A DNA stretch of 64,000 nt from Paulinella micropora (GCA_009731375.1 BJOX01000014.1:397072-461071); one strand, 5' to 3'. Shown: positions 45,331 to 55,933, counted from the stretch's first letter. Notes: generated by a model from the sequence alone, not told the origin. Program-made: numbers and translations.

Positions 45331-48300
45331 ATGTTACCACGTGAGAATAGGAGGAGGATGTTGACAGCAAGCAGCCCTTATTCTACACCAGCGTATACTA
45401 GGGGGGGTGGGTCTTTGGTACCTTCCTCTCTTGGTACACGTTTTATGGGGGCAGGAGCCCTCACAGCGTCGAGTTCGTCGACAACAGGGGGAACACCTCC
45501 CTCTTTGCACTTCATCTCTGCTCGTCTGGAAGACGATTTGAAGACGATGTGGCAGTTTCGTCTCACAGGTGATAGTTGGGCGGACCAGTTACCGTCCACA
45601 AAGGCATTGCAGACGGTCAGACAATGCATTAATGCTATCTCGCCTGGTTCGACGAGGAACGTGTGGGACACACTTGTGATCGGACGCACCACAGTGGCCA
45701 ATGTTATGGTGGCAGCAGAGATGGTGGTTCAGATTGCAGAAGCTGTGGGCATGGGGACCCACTACTGGACGCCTGAGAGGCTGGATGCGTCCAGATTGAT
45801 GGCATCAACGGAGGGAATGGTCGATCTCAATATAGCGAGGTTGGGACAAGTCCAAGCTGAAGCCTGGGGCACCACTGCCATGGCTGGAGACCTTTCTCGT
45901 GACTTTGTCAAACGTCACGGACAGCCTGTGTACGACTTGGTTGGCTGTTGGCCGTCTTGGGATGTCTTGGATCAAGGGCATCCAAGATGGACTGAAGTGC
46001 AAAAGTTTGCTCAGTTTCACAGTCAGGTTTGGGCCAGAGTGTCACCCACTGTGCACGCAATGGGCAACTTTATTTTTCGGCCCAAGAGTGGTGTTGGGGC
46101 TAAAGTGCTCTCAATAGACGACGTGTTCACGCCCATTTTCGACGCAATGGATGGCTTCTGGGACAAGGCAGTCTCAGGGACAAAGCCCACTTGGGCTACA
46201 GCGGGATCGTCTGAAAATCTCGTCACGTTGGAACGATTGCTGGTAGTGGATGCCATCGTTTATATGGCCAAAGCTTTTTATCATTTTGCTGTGGCTTGGG
46301 ATGGCCAGGCAGAACGACGAAAGCTTGCGGTTTCGTCATGGAACCGTAAGATGGAAAAGAACGACGAGGAACGACGTCGTACTATTGAACGTCACCAGAA
46401 GGATGTGGACCGCCTTCTGGGTGACCAGAAGGCTTTTGCTCTGGACAATCAGAAGGTTGCAATTCCTAGGCATATCTCTGAGCTTCGTATGTGGCTGACA
46501 GAGGTACGTCGGGTCTGTCGTTCAGCTAACATTTATACGCCTGAGGATGTGGCCATAGTGGCTGATAGGTTCTTTCGTTGTCAGTCATCGGTGGACAACG
46601 AATGGCTTATGCAAAGCGAGGTGTGGGCAGCTTTTTGGGGAAAGCTGCAGTCTACTCGGTTCGACGCCATGTGTGTCGATAGTATTGGTCTGATGCTCGC
46701 AGAGAAGATGGGCTACCATGTTTTTGCCTCTAAGTCACAGGAGGTCAGTCAGCTGCAGGCGGAGGTCAAGTGGATGGTGAATAAGAAGCCTGTACTCCAC
46801 TACATGTTCCAGAGGATAATGGACATGGTGATTATGCTCACACCTGCAGAAGCCTTCAAATTGACGGCTGTGGCATTGTTCGATCTGAACAATCAAGTCT
46901 TTATTAAGATGGCGAAAGAGATTCAGACGGACACAGAGGTATGGGAATACCTCCTCAAGGGTACTGGACAGTCTACCCCTGAGGCCAGTCCGGAGATATG
47001 GAACGTGGATGAAGACGTGTTGGGGAAAGTCATGCGTCGAGTCCAGAAAACCATCATCGATGAGTGGAAGTGGTCGGGTCCGAGGTCAGGGACTCCCACT
47101 CAAGGTAATCAGAACCAGGGGGGAGGGGATGGTGCGGGACCATTCGAGCCCGGGGATGAAGTTTATTGGGGCCAGGGGTACTCGCGCAGGGGACCTCAGT
47201 TCTATGGTCAGAGACCCCAAGGGGGGCCGGGGCAAGGTCGTCAACGGTTCCAGAGGTCATACTACAACCCCAGGGTGCATAGGCCGTTGTGCATGAAGAA
47301 GGCGGGAGCCTTGTGGCTCAAATCGGGAGCCATGTGCAAGAGCAATTGCCAGAATTTTCATCCTGAAGGCTGGGATGACTCGGTGCAGAAGGAAGTCTTG
47401 AGGAAGGTACGCTACGACTATCCAGTGGGTCCCTTCCATGGCTTGTTGAATACGAATAAGTATTCGCAGGAGCTCAAGAACCTTCAGGATCGTGATCGGA
47501 AGGCATACGATCAGAAGGGATGGACGGATCCTGGTGAGGCACCTTATTTGAAGGGTGAATGGGAAAAGTTCAGGGTATGGAACCCTCTCACTTCAGATGG
47601 CGGCGACGCACCGGCGTCTATGGGAAGAGATATCCCGGGCAGGCACGGGAATGAATCCGTGGACCCCTCATGGAATTTACGGGGGTCATCGGATGCGTCC
47701 TCAGCAAGGTCGGCTGCTAGTTCTTCGTCGAGCTCGTCGTCTAGTTCGAGCGATCGGTCGGATCGAGGGCACCTTGACAACCGACGTAGTCGTTCAAGGT
47801 CAAGAGATCGTCGTAGTGATCGTGAGGTCACTCATGTATCGGGCGGTCGTCATTACGACGAGAGGGATGAAGCCCGAGATCGACGAGGATACGATCGAGG
47901 AGGGCATGTTCGTGGCGGATACGACCGAGGACGACGCGATTCACGGAATCGAGATAGGTCACCGGAGCGGAGCCGAGATCGATCTCCACCGCGACGTCGG
48001 GGAGGGCGTTCAGATTCACGGGAACGTCCCAACTCAAATCGGAGCCCGCAGTGGGGCGGCAATCAGGGTAGTTCCCTTTTTCCTAATGCAAATGTGTATG
48101 GGGGGGGTGCGGGAACTTTTCCCTCATCGCATATGCAGCAGGCGGGAGCAGGTGCTTACTATGCGGGTCCAGCTCCGGGGCAGCAGTTACCAGTAGGCTA
48201 CGGGCAGCCGATGCAGCAGCAGTTCTACCAAGGGCAGCCACAGCAGCAGGTGGTTGCTTATGGGGGACAGTCTTACATCCCTCCAGCACCAATCTTGCCT

Positions 48301-51300
48301 GCTCCTGGTATGCCGATGGGAGGCGGTCAGGGGACCGTCGGAGGGCAGATGCCTCCGCAGCAACAAGTCCAGGGTATGGCGTTTGGTATAACGCTAGTGG
48401 ACATGTTGGTGAATGTGCAGGGCAAAGCATTAATGCAAGTGCGGGGCCAGGGATCCCAGGAGGCAATCCCAGCGCCTGACTCGGAGGTCGGGAGGGAGAA
48501 TAAGTCGGGTGAGTTGCCTGTCGGCCACGGAGGCGACATGGTTACTCATGACCTGCGATTTGATGATAGGACACGCGTGGTAACGCGGGGAGTCCAGGAA
48601 GCTACGGACGCGGTGGCCTTGGAAGGCCAGGATGGACAGAATGAGCAGGTTGAGGACCTTGATAGTCACAGGGACACTCTATGTCCGGTGATGAATAAAG
48701 GCACGGACCTTAATGTGGAGTTAGCGTCGGAGGCGCTTGATAGTAAATATTTTGGTGGTTATGAAGCACTTTCAGCGGACGGGTGTGGCCCGGGGAAAGC
48801 TGAATTGCCTTTATTATTCACTAAAATTTTTATTGAGGATGTACAGCAGGAATGCATTGTGGGCAATGATACAATGGCATCTCTGAATGTACTCGGGAAG
48901 GAATTTATTGAACTATGGAGCAGGGAACCATGGTTTAGACACGGGTTTCGGCCGTGTCGGTTGAGGATCAAGGGAGTGGGAGGCATGACCGGGGTCTCAG
49001 GGTCAGTCATGCTTACGTTCCTTTTGAAAGACGGGAAGTCTTTCTCTCATCGGTTTTGGGTCGTCCCAGCCTTTGCTGGTGGTCTCCTGTTGGGGCTGCG
49101 GAACCTCAGACGAATGCACGCTCGGATTTATACGGATCTGAACGTGGTGCAGTACGGTGGATCCGAGGTGGCTCCGCGGTACGAGGTAGTACCGTATGAA
49201 CCTTTACGGCGGGAAGGCCAATGTGCGGTAGCGCACGATTTGGATGTGAGTGTCTCACCAGTCATGCGCGCTGACTGGGGGTGGACAAAGGTGGTGTCCG
49301 AGGGCACGGAGCCTTCGGTCACACCCCACATTCAGGAGCCTGTAACAGCCTCGTTCTTCCATGTATGCACAGTAGAGTCGGGGGACTCTGGGGAAGCAAG
49401 TGTGGTTGCTGACAATTCTGACGACAAGATACAGGAGACGGAATATGTCATGACCACAACCTTTGGCTGGGCCTACAGGGACCCACGCGACGTGAGGGTC
49501 GTGAACGTGGACTGTAGGGATTCCGCAAAGGATGAGGCGGTAGTGGCCGCGATAGACGCGAGGTTGGAACACCTCTACGCAGCAAAAGCGGAATTGTTGC
49601 GGGGTACGATTGCGGGCATGGAGGATGCCGGTGATCAGCATGTCTATATAGATGTGCATTCGACCACGACGTCTCATGTGGTTTGGAATGTTACCCAACA
49701 TAAGCTGCCGGTCAAGCAGCCTAAGCCGATCGTAGAAGCCTTCTTGAAGAGTCACTGGGATGATAATTTGTTTTTCCCTAAGGGAGTCAAGGCCATTAAG
49801 GAGGTCTTGAAAAACAGGCTATCGGTGGATGATTTCACTATAGTCATCCCAGTGGGAACTCGGACGGAAATGTGGTGGCAGGATATAGAGGATCATCTTA
49901 TTGATGACCCGGTCCCGATCCCACATAGAGGCCATAAGCTGGTCTTGGCTTTACGATTGGGGACGAAGGAGAAGGCGTTGGCTTATGGGGCCAAGTTAAT
50001 GCAACGTGAGATGGCGGATGTGAGAAAGCAAGCCTTCTCTTGGATATCGGGTATATATCACCGCACGCATGCAATGCAATATGCCATTATCATAGATCAT
50101 GTGGCACAGCTTGCCCAGTGGAGAGGCAAGGAGGAAACTAGGTACCATGGGACGATGGTACGTGAGGATGAGCGGCCTATTCCGATGGAGGATGTGGCGC
50201 AGTTATCACGTAAGGCCTCTCATAAGGAGATTGAGGAGGCTAGGATAGCCGCGGAAAAGGCTATTGCGGAGAAATATAGTACTTGGGAAGGTACTATGAA
50301 GGAGCGAGATGCCCTCAAGGGTATCTTGGAGAATAATATGGAGGTATTTGGGCCTCTTGAGGCGGGCTCTGTTCGGGGTTACGAGGCTAACTTTGGACGG
50401 AAGCTGGGTGAAGACGTGGTGGGTCACAGGAGACCGTCACGTATGAGCTATCACGAGGATCGGATGGCTCGGGAAATCACTCAGGAGCTTTTGGAGAAGG
50501 ACATCATTGAGGCACGCTTATCGGAGGTGTCTTCACCTGTGCGTATGGCGCCCAAGCCGGATGGGTCCTTACGTATGTGTATCAATTACTATAGGATCAA
50601 TAAGATTCTGAAGCAGATCGAGACACCGGTACCGGATCTCAGGAAGGGGATCAACCGGCTCAAGCATGCGAAGGTGTATACTACGCTTGATCTTAAGAGC
50701 GGGTTTTGGCAAATCCCTCTTAATGAGTCATGTCGGTATCTCACAGCGTTTATGGTCGGAATGACTACATACGTGTGGAAGGTATTACCGATGGGTCTTA
50801 AGTGCTCTCCGGGTCTATTTCAGCATGCTATGACTAAGATGCTGGGGAAGGAGTACGACGATGAGGCGACGGTGGTTCGTCTTGGGTCGACGGAGGATTA
50901 TGCTTTCTGTTACATAGATGATATTATCATTTATTCAGAGAGTATGGAGAAACACGTGGAACACGTGCAGGACGTCTTGCGACGTATAAGCGCGTTTGGA
51001 TTGCGCTTGAATGCACAGAAATGTGACTTCGCACAAAGAAAGATACAGTACCTGGGATATGAGATCTCAGAGGGTCGGTGTGCGATTGCATATGAAAAGA
51101 GGAACTATGTAGCGTCTATGCCGATGCCAAAGACTCGGACGGACTTACATTCCTTTATATCGCTGGCTCAGTATTATGGTGAATTCATTCCGGGGTTTGC
51201 GGAAAGAGTAGCGGTGGTCAGGAAATTCCTGAAGCAAGGGGTCGGGGACGACCCATGGCCGGAGGAAGTCACGAGAGTGATAGCGGAGCTCAAGGATGAG

Positions 51301-54300
51301 ATCGCTAAAGACCCAAGGCAGGGAGGTCGAGTTCTTATGTTACCTGACTGGAAGGAACAGTTCGTGCTCGACACTGACGCGTCTTCGTACGCGGTAGGAG
51401 CGGTGCTTCAACAGATGGACAAGTCCATTGGGCAGTTGCGGCCCGTTATGTTCATCAGCCGGCAGCTGATACCGGCGGAAAAGGAATACTGCACAAGGCA
51501 GCGGGAAGCACTCGCTATAGTGTGGGCTTTCCAGAGGTTGCGGGAATACCTGTGGGGTACTCCTAACATTTTGGTTAGAACGGACCATCATAACCTGCTA
51601 TGGCTCATGTCTGGAGATCATACAGGTAGGTTGGCCAGGTGGCAGTTGGAATTGGCGGAGTATGACTTCACCATTCATTACATCAAGGGCAAAAGGAATG
51701 TTGTCCCTGATTTTTGTTCTCGGTATGAGGACAAGAGTGGACAGAAGGATAAGGCCGTTGATGATTTACAGCGACGTAATACGGTCAAGGAGGTGCGAAT
51801 GGCACAGTTTGAATTTCGAACGCCGGGGGCGGTGTTCGCAATCATGGGTCATGATGTGGATCTACATGATTGGGAGGAACAGGGAGCGGAAGACACCAAG
51901 TTGCCATCGGGGCTTTGGTATCATCCGTTCACGCATAATAACAATCAACGTGACACGCGCAGCGAGGAAGTGTCTGCGTTGGAAGCAGTCGAGGTAGCGG
52001 CACGAGACAAATGTGCATGCTGTTACTCGCCGATCGCGAGAGAGGCGTGTGAGGATATCCTATGGGCGGAAGCAAGGACCGCGGATAGGAAAGAGGGGGA
52101 GGATGTTATGGAAGGAAGGCAGGGTGCCTTTAACGCGGTCTTGTTACCGAAGGGCCCGATGTGCCTTAACTTGGAGGATGAAGAAAAAGTTAAGGAGGAA
52201 CATCTTTTTCAGTTACCGGAGGCACATCCGGAAAAGGTTCGATTCCAGTTGGAAACTGACACGGCAGTCAGACTGGCGTCGGTGGAAACTTTTCGGACTT
52301 TCACAAAGGAAAGTACGGAGTATAAGGAGTTGAGAGAACATCTGCTCAATCCACAGGCAAGGCCCGAGGACATTGACATAAGGAAACTCAAGCGGTGCTT
52401 GGTACTAAAGGATGGACTCCTTTGGTATATGGGAAAAGATGGCGTATATACCAATGAGGAGGATCGATGGTTGTTATGGGTTCCGCAGGAACTCAGAACG
52501 TCTTTGTTAATTGCGGCGCATCATTGTCCTATGCAGAGCCACCCGGGGGTGGAAAGGATGACGTGGTCGTTAAGGAGACGTTTTTGGTGGAATAACCTGG
52601 GAGAACGGGTTAAGGAGTTTGTGAAGGGTTGTCCTCATTGTCAGATGGCTAAGTTGCCATATAGGCCGAAGATGGGGCTTAAGGGTGAATATGATATCAC
52701 TCTGGATATTTTCGATACCTTGCATATCGATCATGTGGGTCCTTTTCCAGAGGCGGGAACGGAAAAATTCAAATATCTCTTAACGGTTATTGATCGAACT
52801 TCCAATTATGTCATTACTGTCCCTGTTACGGATGTGACAGCGGAAGTGACAGCGGCGGCGCTGATTGATCAGGTATTCGGCCGTATTGGGATACCGAGAA
52901 GGATTATTTCGGATAGAGGAACGAGTTTCGCGAATGAGGTTTCGCAAAGGATTGCCAAGTTCTTTGGGTTCGATTGGCAGTATGTGACTGCTTTTAACCC
53001 AATGGCGAATGGTAAGATTGAACGCGTTCACAGGACGTTGAAGGCAGCGTTGAAGACTTATTGTAAGAACAGCCAGCTTAACTGGGTATATGTGGTACCT
53101 ATGTTCACGTTTGCTGTCAACAATTTAGCTTCGGCGTCGTTAGGCGGACACGCGCGGGGTGTCAGTCCGCATCAGGTGGTCTATGGACGGGCGTTAAACA
53201 CGCCGACGGAACTGTTGTTTCCGCCTGATAAGTGGGAACCGTGTGAACTGTTAGGAGTTCGCTTACGAGCGATCGCGGAAGCACGGAGTGCGATTGAGAA
53301 GTGTCGGGAGACGCTGAGAGAGGTTCAGCGGGAACAGGAAATGGGCAAGTACTCTCATGTGGAGTACAAGGAAGGTGATACAGTGTTGCTGTATGTACCG
53401 ACGGTACCGAAAGGGGTATCGATTAAGTTTTACAATAAGTGGCATGGGCCATTTAAGATAGTACGTCAGACGGGTGCGTACAATTACAAGATTGCACCTA
53501 CGGGGGCACGTGGAAGGGAACAGATTGTTCATGTTCGTCGGTTGGCGAAGTTCAGTCCTTATTTGCTGGAGGACGAGAATGAGGAACAAGCGCTGAGGCG
53601 TATTGCACCAGCGTTTAGACAGCCGCCAGCATTGCTTACGCGCAAGGAGCGTGAGGAGGCGTTGCGAAAGCAACAGAAGGAAGAAAAGGCTGAGGCCAGG
53701 AATGCTGGACAACAGGATCGTTCGGCTTCGGACGTCAAGGTAGACGTCAAAGATGGGAGGGAAATTCCGAAGTCATCGGAAATGTCGGATCGGAAAGGCA
53801 CGGTATGGAAGAAACCGTGGATAGCCGGTAAGGAAGTGGCTAAGATCGACTGGCAGGTTGATAAGTTCTATCTATGTCGACCGCACGAGGATACGGTCAT
53901 GGATAAGGACTTTGATTATTTCTTTTTAATGCAGGTTACGTATGTACAGCCTAGAACGCGGGTACGGGCTGCGTTGGGACTTGCTCCGACAATGCACTTT
54001 TGGAGGAGCAAGAGTGTTATTGATATGACGCGGGAAAGAATCTTTGCGCCAGTATTTCGAGACGGCAAAGATTTGGAGCAGTGGGATGCGTCCATCGAGA
54101 TGGACGATGAGGATTTTACACCATGGACGGTGCAAATGATGCCAAGTGTGGTGTTGGATATGCCGTTCGAGTTAACAGAGGAAAGGAGGATTCCGCTTCG
54201 TATTTGGGACGAAGTCCAAAGTGCGGGCATATCATTTTTGTTGATAGGTGCACCAAGATGTGAGAAAGAAGTGGCGGCGAAGAAGAGAAGGGCTAAAGAG

Positions 54301-54363
54301 ACGCAGTCGGAAGCAGTAGAGCACAGTGGTCGAGGACGATCTCGGAAACAAGTCAAAACGTGA
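45331..54363 (+). CDS. Gag-Pol polyprotein of the Gypsy-like element
   Basis: The open frame starts at ATG 45253; 45331 (MLPRENRRR) is a likelier start because the first 26 residues look like translated leader. Numbered from 45253 (3,036 residues): helical gag region; Cys/His motif C680-X14-C-X3-C-X3-H703; Ser/Arg-rich RS- and RGG-like region 820-936; Gln/Gly/Pro-rich region 943-1046; retropepsin-like part with DTMA at D1206 and LLLGLRNL at about 1279; RT with YIDD at 1887-1890; RNase H with D2040; integrase HHCC zinc finger 2423-2463, then D2493, D2554, E2590 (D-60-D-35-E); GPF motif at about 2732; unknown C-terminal extension of about 270 residues. All catalytic residues except the protease Gly are present. 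Gag and Pol share one frame. Confidence 0.88.
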   Translation: MLPRENRRRMLTASSPYSTPAYTRGGGSLVPSSLGTRFMGAGALTASSSSTTGGTPPSLHFISARLEDDLKTMWQFRLTGDSWADQLPSTKALQTVRQCINAISPGSTRNVWDTLVIGRTTVANVMVAAEMVVQIAEAVGMGTHYWTPERLDASRLMASTEGMVDLNIARLGQVQAEAWGTTAMAGDLSRDFVKRHGQPVYDLVGCWPSWDVLDQGHPRWTEVQKFAQFHSQVWARVSPTVHAMGNFIFRPKSGVGAKVLSIDDVFTPIFDAMDGFWDKAVSGTKPTWATAGSSENLVTLERLLVVDAIVYMAKAFYHFAVAWDGQAERRKLAVSSWNRKMEKNDEERRRTIERHQKDVDRLLGDQKAFALDNQKVAIPRHISELRMWLTEVRRVCRSANIYTPEDVAIVADRFFRCQSSVDNEWLMQSEVWAAFWGKLQSTRFDAMCVDSIGLMLAEKMGYHVFASKSQEVSQLQAEVKWMVNKKPVLHYMFQRIMDMVIMLTPAEAFKLTAVALFDLNNQVFIKMAKEIQTDTEVWEYLLKGTGQSTPEASPEIWNVDEDVLGKVMRRVQKTIIDEWKWSGPRSGTPTQGNQNQGGGDGAGPFEPGDEVYWGQGYSRRGPQFYGQRPQGGPGQGRQRFQRSYYNPRVHRPLCMKKAGALWLKSGAMCKSNCQNFHPEGWDDSVQKEVLRKVRYDYPVGPFHGLLNTNKYSQELKNLQDRDRKAYDQKGWTDPGEAPYLKGEWEKFRVWNPLTSDGGDAPASMGRDIPGRHGNESVDPSWNLRGSSDASSARSAASSSSSSSSSSSDRSDRGHLDNRRSRSRSRDRRSDREVTHVSGGRHYDERDEARDRRGYDRGGHVRGGYDRGRRDSRNRDRSPERSRDRSPPRRRGGRSDSRERPNSNRSPQWGGNQGSSLFPNANVYGGGAGTFPSSHMQQAGAGAYYAGPAPGQQLPVGYGQPMQQQFYQGQPQQQVVAYGGQSYIPPAPILPAPGMPMGGGQGTVGGQMPPQQQVQGMAFGITLVDMLVNVQGKALMQVRGQGSQEAIPAPDSEVGRENKSGELPVGHGGDMVTHDLRFDDRTRVVTRGVQEATDAVALEGQDGQNEQVEDLDSHRDTLCPVMNKGTDLNVELASEALDSKYFGGYEALSADGCGPGKAELPLLFTKIFIEDVQQECIVGNDTMASLNVLGKEFIELWSREPWFRHGFRPCRLRIKGVGGMTGVSGSVMLTFLLKDGKSFSHRFWVVPAFAGGLLLGLRNLRRMHARIYTDLNVVQYGGSEVAPRYEVVPYEPLRREGQCAVAHDLDVSVSPVMRADWGWTKVVSEGTEPSVTPHIQEPVTASFFHVCTVESGDSGEASVVADNSDDKIQETEYVMTTTFGWAYRDPRDVRVVNVDCRDSAKDEAVVAAIDARLEHLYAAKAELLRGTIAGMEDAGDQHVYIDVHSTTTSHVVWNVTQHKLPVKQPKPIVEAFLKSHWDDNLFFPKGVKAIKEVLKNRLSVDDFTIVIPVGTRTEMWWQDIEDHLIDDPVPIPHRGHKLVLALRLGTKEKALAYGAKLMQREMADVRKQAFSWISGIYHRTHAMQYAIIIDHVAQLAQWRGKEETRYHGTMVREDERPIPMEDVAQLSRKASHKEIEEARIAAEKAIAEKYSTWEGTMKERDALKGILENNMEVFGPLEAGSVRGYEANFGRKLGEDVVGHRRPSRMSYHEDRMAREITQELLEKDIIEARLSEVSSPVRMAPKPDGSLRMCINYYRINKILKQIETPVPDLRKGINRLKHAKVYTTLDLKSGFWQIPLNESCRYLTAFMVGMTTYVWKVLPMGLKCSPGLFQHAMTKMLGKEYDDEATVVRLGSTEDYAFCYIDDIIIYSESMEKHVEHVQDVLRRISAFGLRLNAQKCDFAQRKIQYLGYEISEGRCAIAYEKRNYVASMPMPKTRTDLHSFISLAQYYGEFIPGFAERVAVVRKFLKQGVGDDPWPEEVTRVIAELKDEIAKDPRQGGRVLMLPDWKEQFVLDTDASSYAVGAVLQQMDKSIGQLRPVMFISRQLIPAEKEYCTRQREALAIVWAFQRLREYLWGTPNILVRTDHHNLLWLMSGDHTGRLARWQLELAEYDFTIHYIKGKRNVVPDFCSRYEDKSGQKDKAVDDLQRRNTVKEVRMAQFEFRTPGAVFAIMGHDVDLHDWEEQGAEDTKLPSGLWYHPFTHNNNQRDTRSEEVSALEAVEVAARDKCACCYSPIAREACEDILWAEARTADRKEGEDVMEGRQGAFNAVLLPKGPMCLNLEDEEKVKEEHLFQLPEAHPEKVRFQLETDTAVRLASVETFRTFTKESTEYKELREHLLNPQARPEDIDIRKLKRCLVLKDGLLWYMGKDGVYTNEEDRWLLWVPQELRTSLLIAAHHCPMQSHPGVERMTWSLRRRFWWNNLGERVKEFVKGCPHCQMAKLPYRPKMGLKGEYDITLDIFDTLHIDHVGPFPEAGTEKFKYLLTVIDRTSNYVITVPVTDVTAEVTAAALIDQVFGRIGIPRRIISDRGTSFANEVSQRIAKFFGFDWQYVTAFNPMANGKIERVHRTLKAALKTYCKNSQLNWVYVVPMFTFAVNNLASASLGGHARGVSPHQVVYGRALNTPTELLFPPDKWEPCELLGVRLRAIAEARSAIEKCRETLREVQREQEMGKYSHVEYKEGDTVLLYVPTVPKGVSIKFYNKWHGPFKIVRQTGAYNYKIAPTGARGREQIVHVRRLAKFSPYLLEDENEEQALRRIAPAFRQPPALLTRKEREEALRKQQKEEKAEARNAGQQDRSASDVKVDVKDGREIPKSSEMSDRKGTVWKKPWIAGKEVAKIDWQVDKFYLCRPHEDTVMDKDFDYFFLMQVTYVQPRTRVRAALGLAPTMHFWRSKSVIDMTRERIFAPVFRDGKDLEQWDASIEMDDEDFTPWTVQMMPSVVLDMPFELTEERRIPLRIWDEVQSAGISFLLIGAPRCEKEVAAKKRRAKETQSEAVEHSGRGRSRKQVKT

Positions 54364-54635
54364 AGCTACGAAGTCTGATGTCGCTTACGGATCATTAGCT
54401 ACTTTGATTTTTCTACGGGAAAGGGGAGATCAAGACGGGGCATTTCTTTTAATGCCTGAGGTGAAAGAGCTAGGCTCGGGGGCACGAGTTCTCATGGGAG
54501 ACTCGCACTGGACGTGGACCAATTATTTTTACTTATTCGACAGCCGGGATGCTTCATGTCATGTATCGGTCGGTCGAGGGCGCCTTCGAATGAGGAGTCA
54601 GTCTTCGGCGTGGGGGTCGACCGCTTACATCGGCT

Positions 54636-54657
54636 TCCCCCAAGGGGGCAAAGGGAT
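54636..54657 (+). promoter_or_regulatory. Polypurine tract
   Basis: CAAGGGGGCAAAGGGAT lies directly before the 3' LTR, the site for plus-strand DNA priming. Confidence 0.7.
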
Positions 54658-54787
54658 TGTCGGCCGGCCCGTACATTACATAGTGGCATCAAGTGTTGTC
54701 CGGCTTGTCGTTACTTGACTCTTATGCTTGGTCTGCCCCTCTACAGTTGAGGTACGACTAAGTGTCAGAGTAGCTGTTCCGGTTACA
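54658..54787 (+). repeat. 3' LTR (130 bp)
   Basis: Pairs with 44834-44963 and is followed by the ACTT duplication. Confidence 0.9.
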
Positions 54788-55230
54788 ACTTGAAGTGTCG
54801 GCACCGTGACGGTGAACGGTTCGCGCCTTTTCGTATTATTAATAAAGTTGTAGTTCTGCTCTGAGAGTGTAGTAGCTATCATAGATCAAGGTATTGTTTT
54901 AAGTCAGAGTCTAACAGGTTATCGAGCCTTGGTTAGCAAACTCTGCGCAAGCAGCTTTAATCAGTTGCACTTAGTCTGGAAGAAGACGCATCAGCCTGAG
55001 GCCTTCAACAGAAAACTGCAAGGGAGTCGACGTGCGACAGGCAGTCGACATCAGTTCGTGTGCGGGCGGAAGGCACCCACATCACACGTGTCTCCGACGG
55101 TGGCTAGACAGCATAGCACAGATACACCAATCTACATCATCCCGGGCCTAATAATAATTCGACATTTCCACTTAATCGTAGGAATTCTTTGGTAGTTGAG
55201 ATTACCTCCTATCTTCCGCACTTTGGTCCA
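54788..55230. other. Unique sequence 3' of the LTR element
   Basis: No gene. TGGTAGTTGAGATTACC at 55192 resembles a retroelement primer-binding site shortly upstream of the gag-like ORF, so the Gypsy-like element may have inserted into the leader of an older element. Confidence 0.4.
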
Positions 55231-55233
55231 GAA

Positions 55234-55787
55234 CATGTCTTACACTATGTTCGGGACGTCGTCACCGTGGCCAAAAGGGTTTAAAGTGGATCCCCCACCA
55301 TTTAATAGCAAAGATCCGGACTGGGATAACTGGGAGTACGGATTCCTAGCTACTATGGCTATTTACGATCCACTGGGGATAGGTGAACTCCCATCCCATA
55401 AGAGACACCCTTTATATTTGCAGGCGAAGCAGACAAGTATCTTTGAGTCCCCTGATACACCACCTAACCAACCTTTCCTATCTCCCGAAGCAGAAAGAGA
55501 GGTTACTGATCAGGTACAGGAAAGAAGAAAAAGTCTGGTACTGCCAGAAGGAAAGAAGTAGCTCCTCATCTAGCGCCTCGTCAGCTGTAAAACAAGAACA
55601 GAAAGATAGCTCTTCAACTAGTTCTTCTTCTACTTCACCTCAACCTGTCATTTCTTCTGCATCAGCAACTGTTGAACTAAATGGACGCGCGGAAATTCCC
55701 GTTCTAACTGCTGAATCTAGACCTAACCCCATCTACGCATCCTTATCTACAGACAGATATTACATAAAAATAAAAAATAAAGATTGA
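55234..55787 (+). pseudogene. Gag-like remnant
   Basis: From ATG 55234: MSYTMFGTSSPWPKGFKVD, then FNSKDPDWDNWEYGFLATMA, resembling the start of Copia-type gag (substrate peptide, then W-x-x-W helix). The frame stops at 55561; a Ser-rich continuation lies in another frame up to 55787. No pol follows. It could also be an unknown short host gene. Confidence 0.4.
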
Positions 55788-55799
55788 TTTTACGCAAAC

Positions 55800-55850
55800 A
55801 CTGTTTTAATAAAAACACTTGCCACTTGTAGGAATAAGTGGGAAGTCGAA
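55800..55850 (+). repeat. Short dispersed repeat with hairpin
   Basis: Partner of 30633-30685 (ACTTGCCACTTGTAGGAATA). Confidence 0.5.
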
Positions 55851-55933
55851 GAGATCAAATGGAAGTATCTATGTCTGAACGCTTCTCAAACGTGATGATT
55901 TAGGTATGTGTCTGACTGTGTCAGGCTCAAGGC

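Larger units (their letters stand above)
44834..54787 (+). mobile_element. Ty3/Gypsy-like LTR retrotransposon, near-intact
   Basis: 9,954 bp with 130-bp LTRs (TG...CA) that differ at one seen base (CCTCCAC versus CCTCTAC), a 4-bp target duplication ACTT, a candidate primer-binding site after the 5' LTR, a purine tract before the 3' LTR and one open gag-pol frame. Domain order protease, RT, RNase H, integrase is that of Ty3/Gypsy elements. The near-identical LTRs and unbroken ORF imply recent insertion. The LTRs are unusually short and the ORF unusually long. Confidence 0.92.

Noticed and set aside
45378-54356. Numerous 60-160 codon ORFs in other frames of the gag-pol region
   Set aside because: Shadows of the single long frame, without domains.
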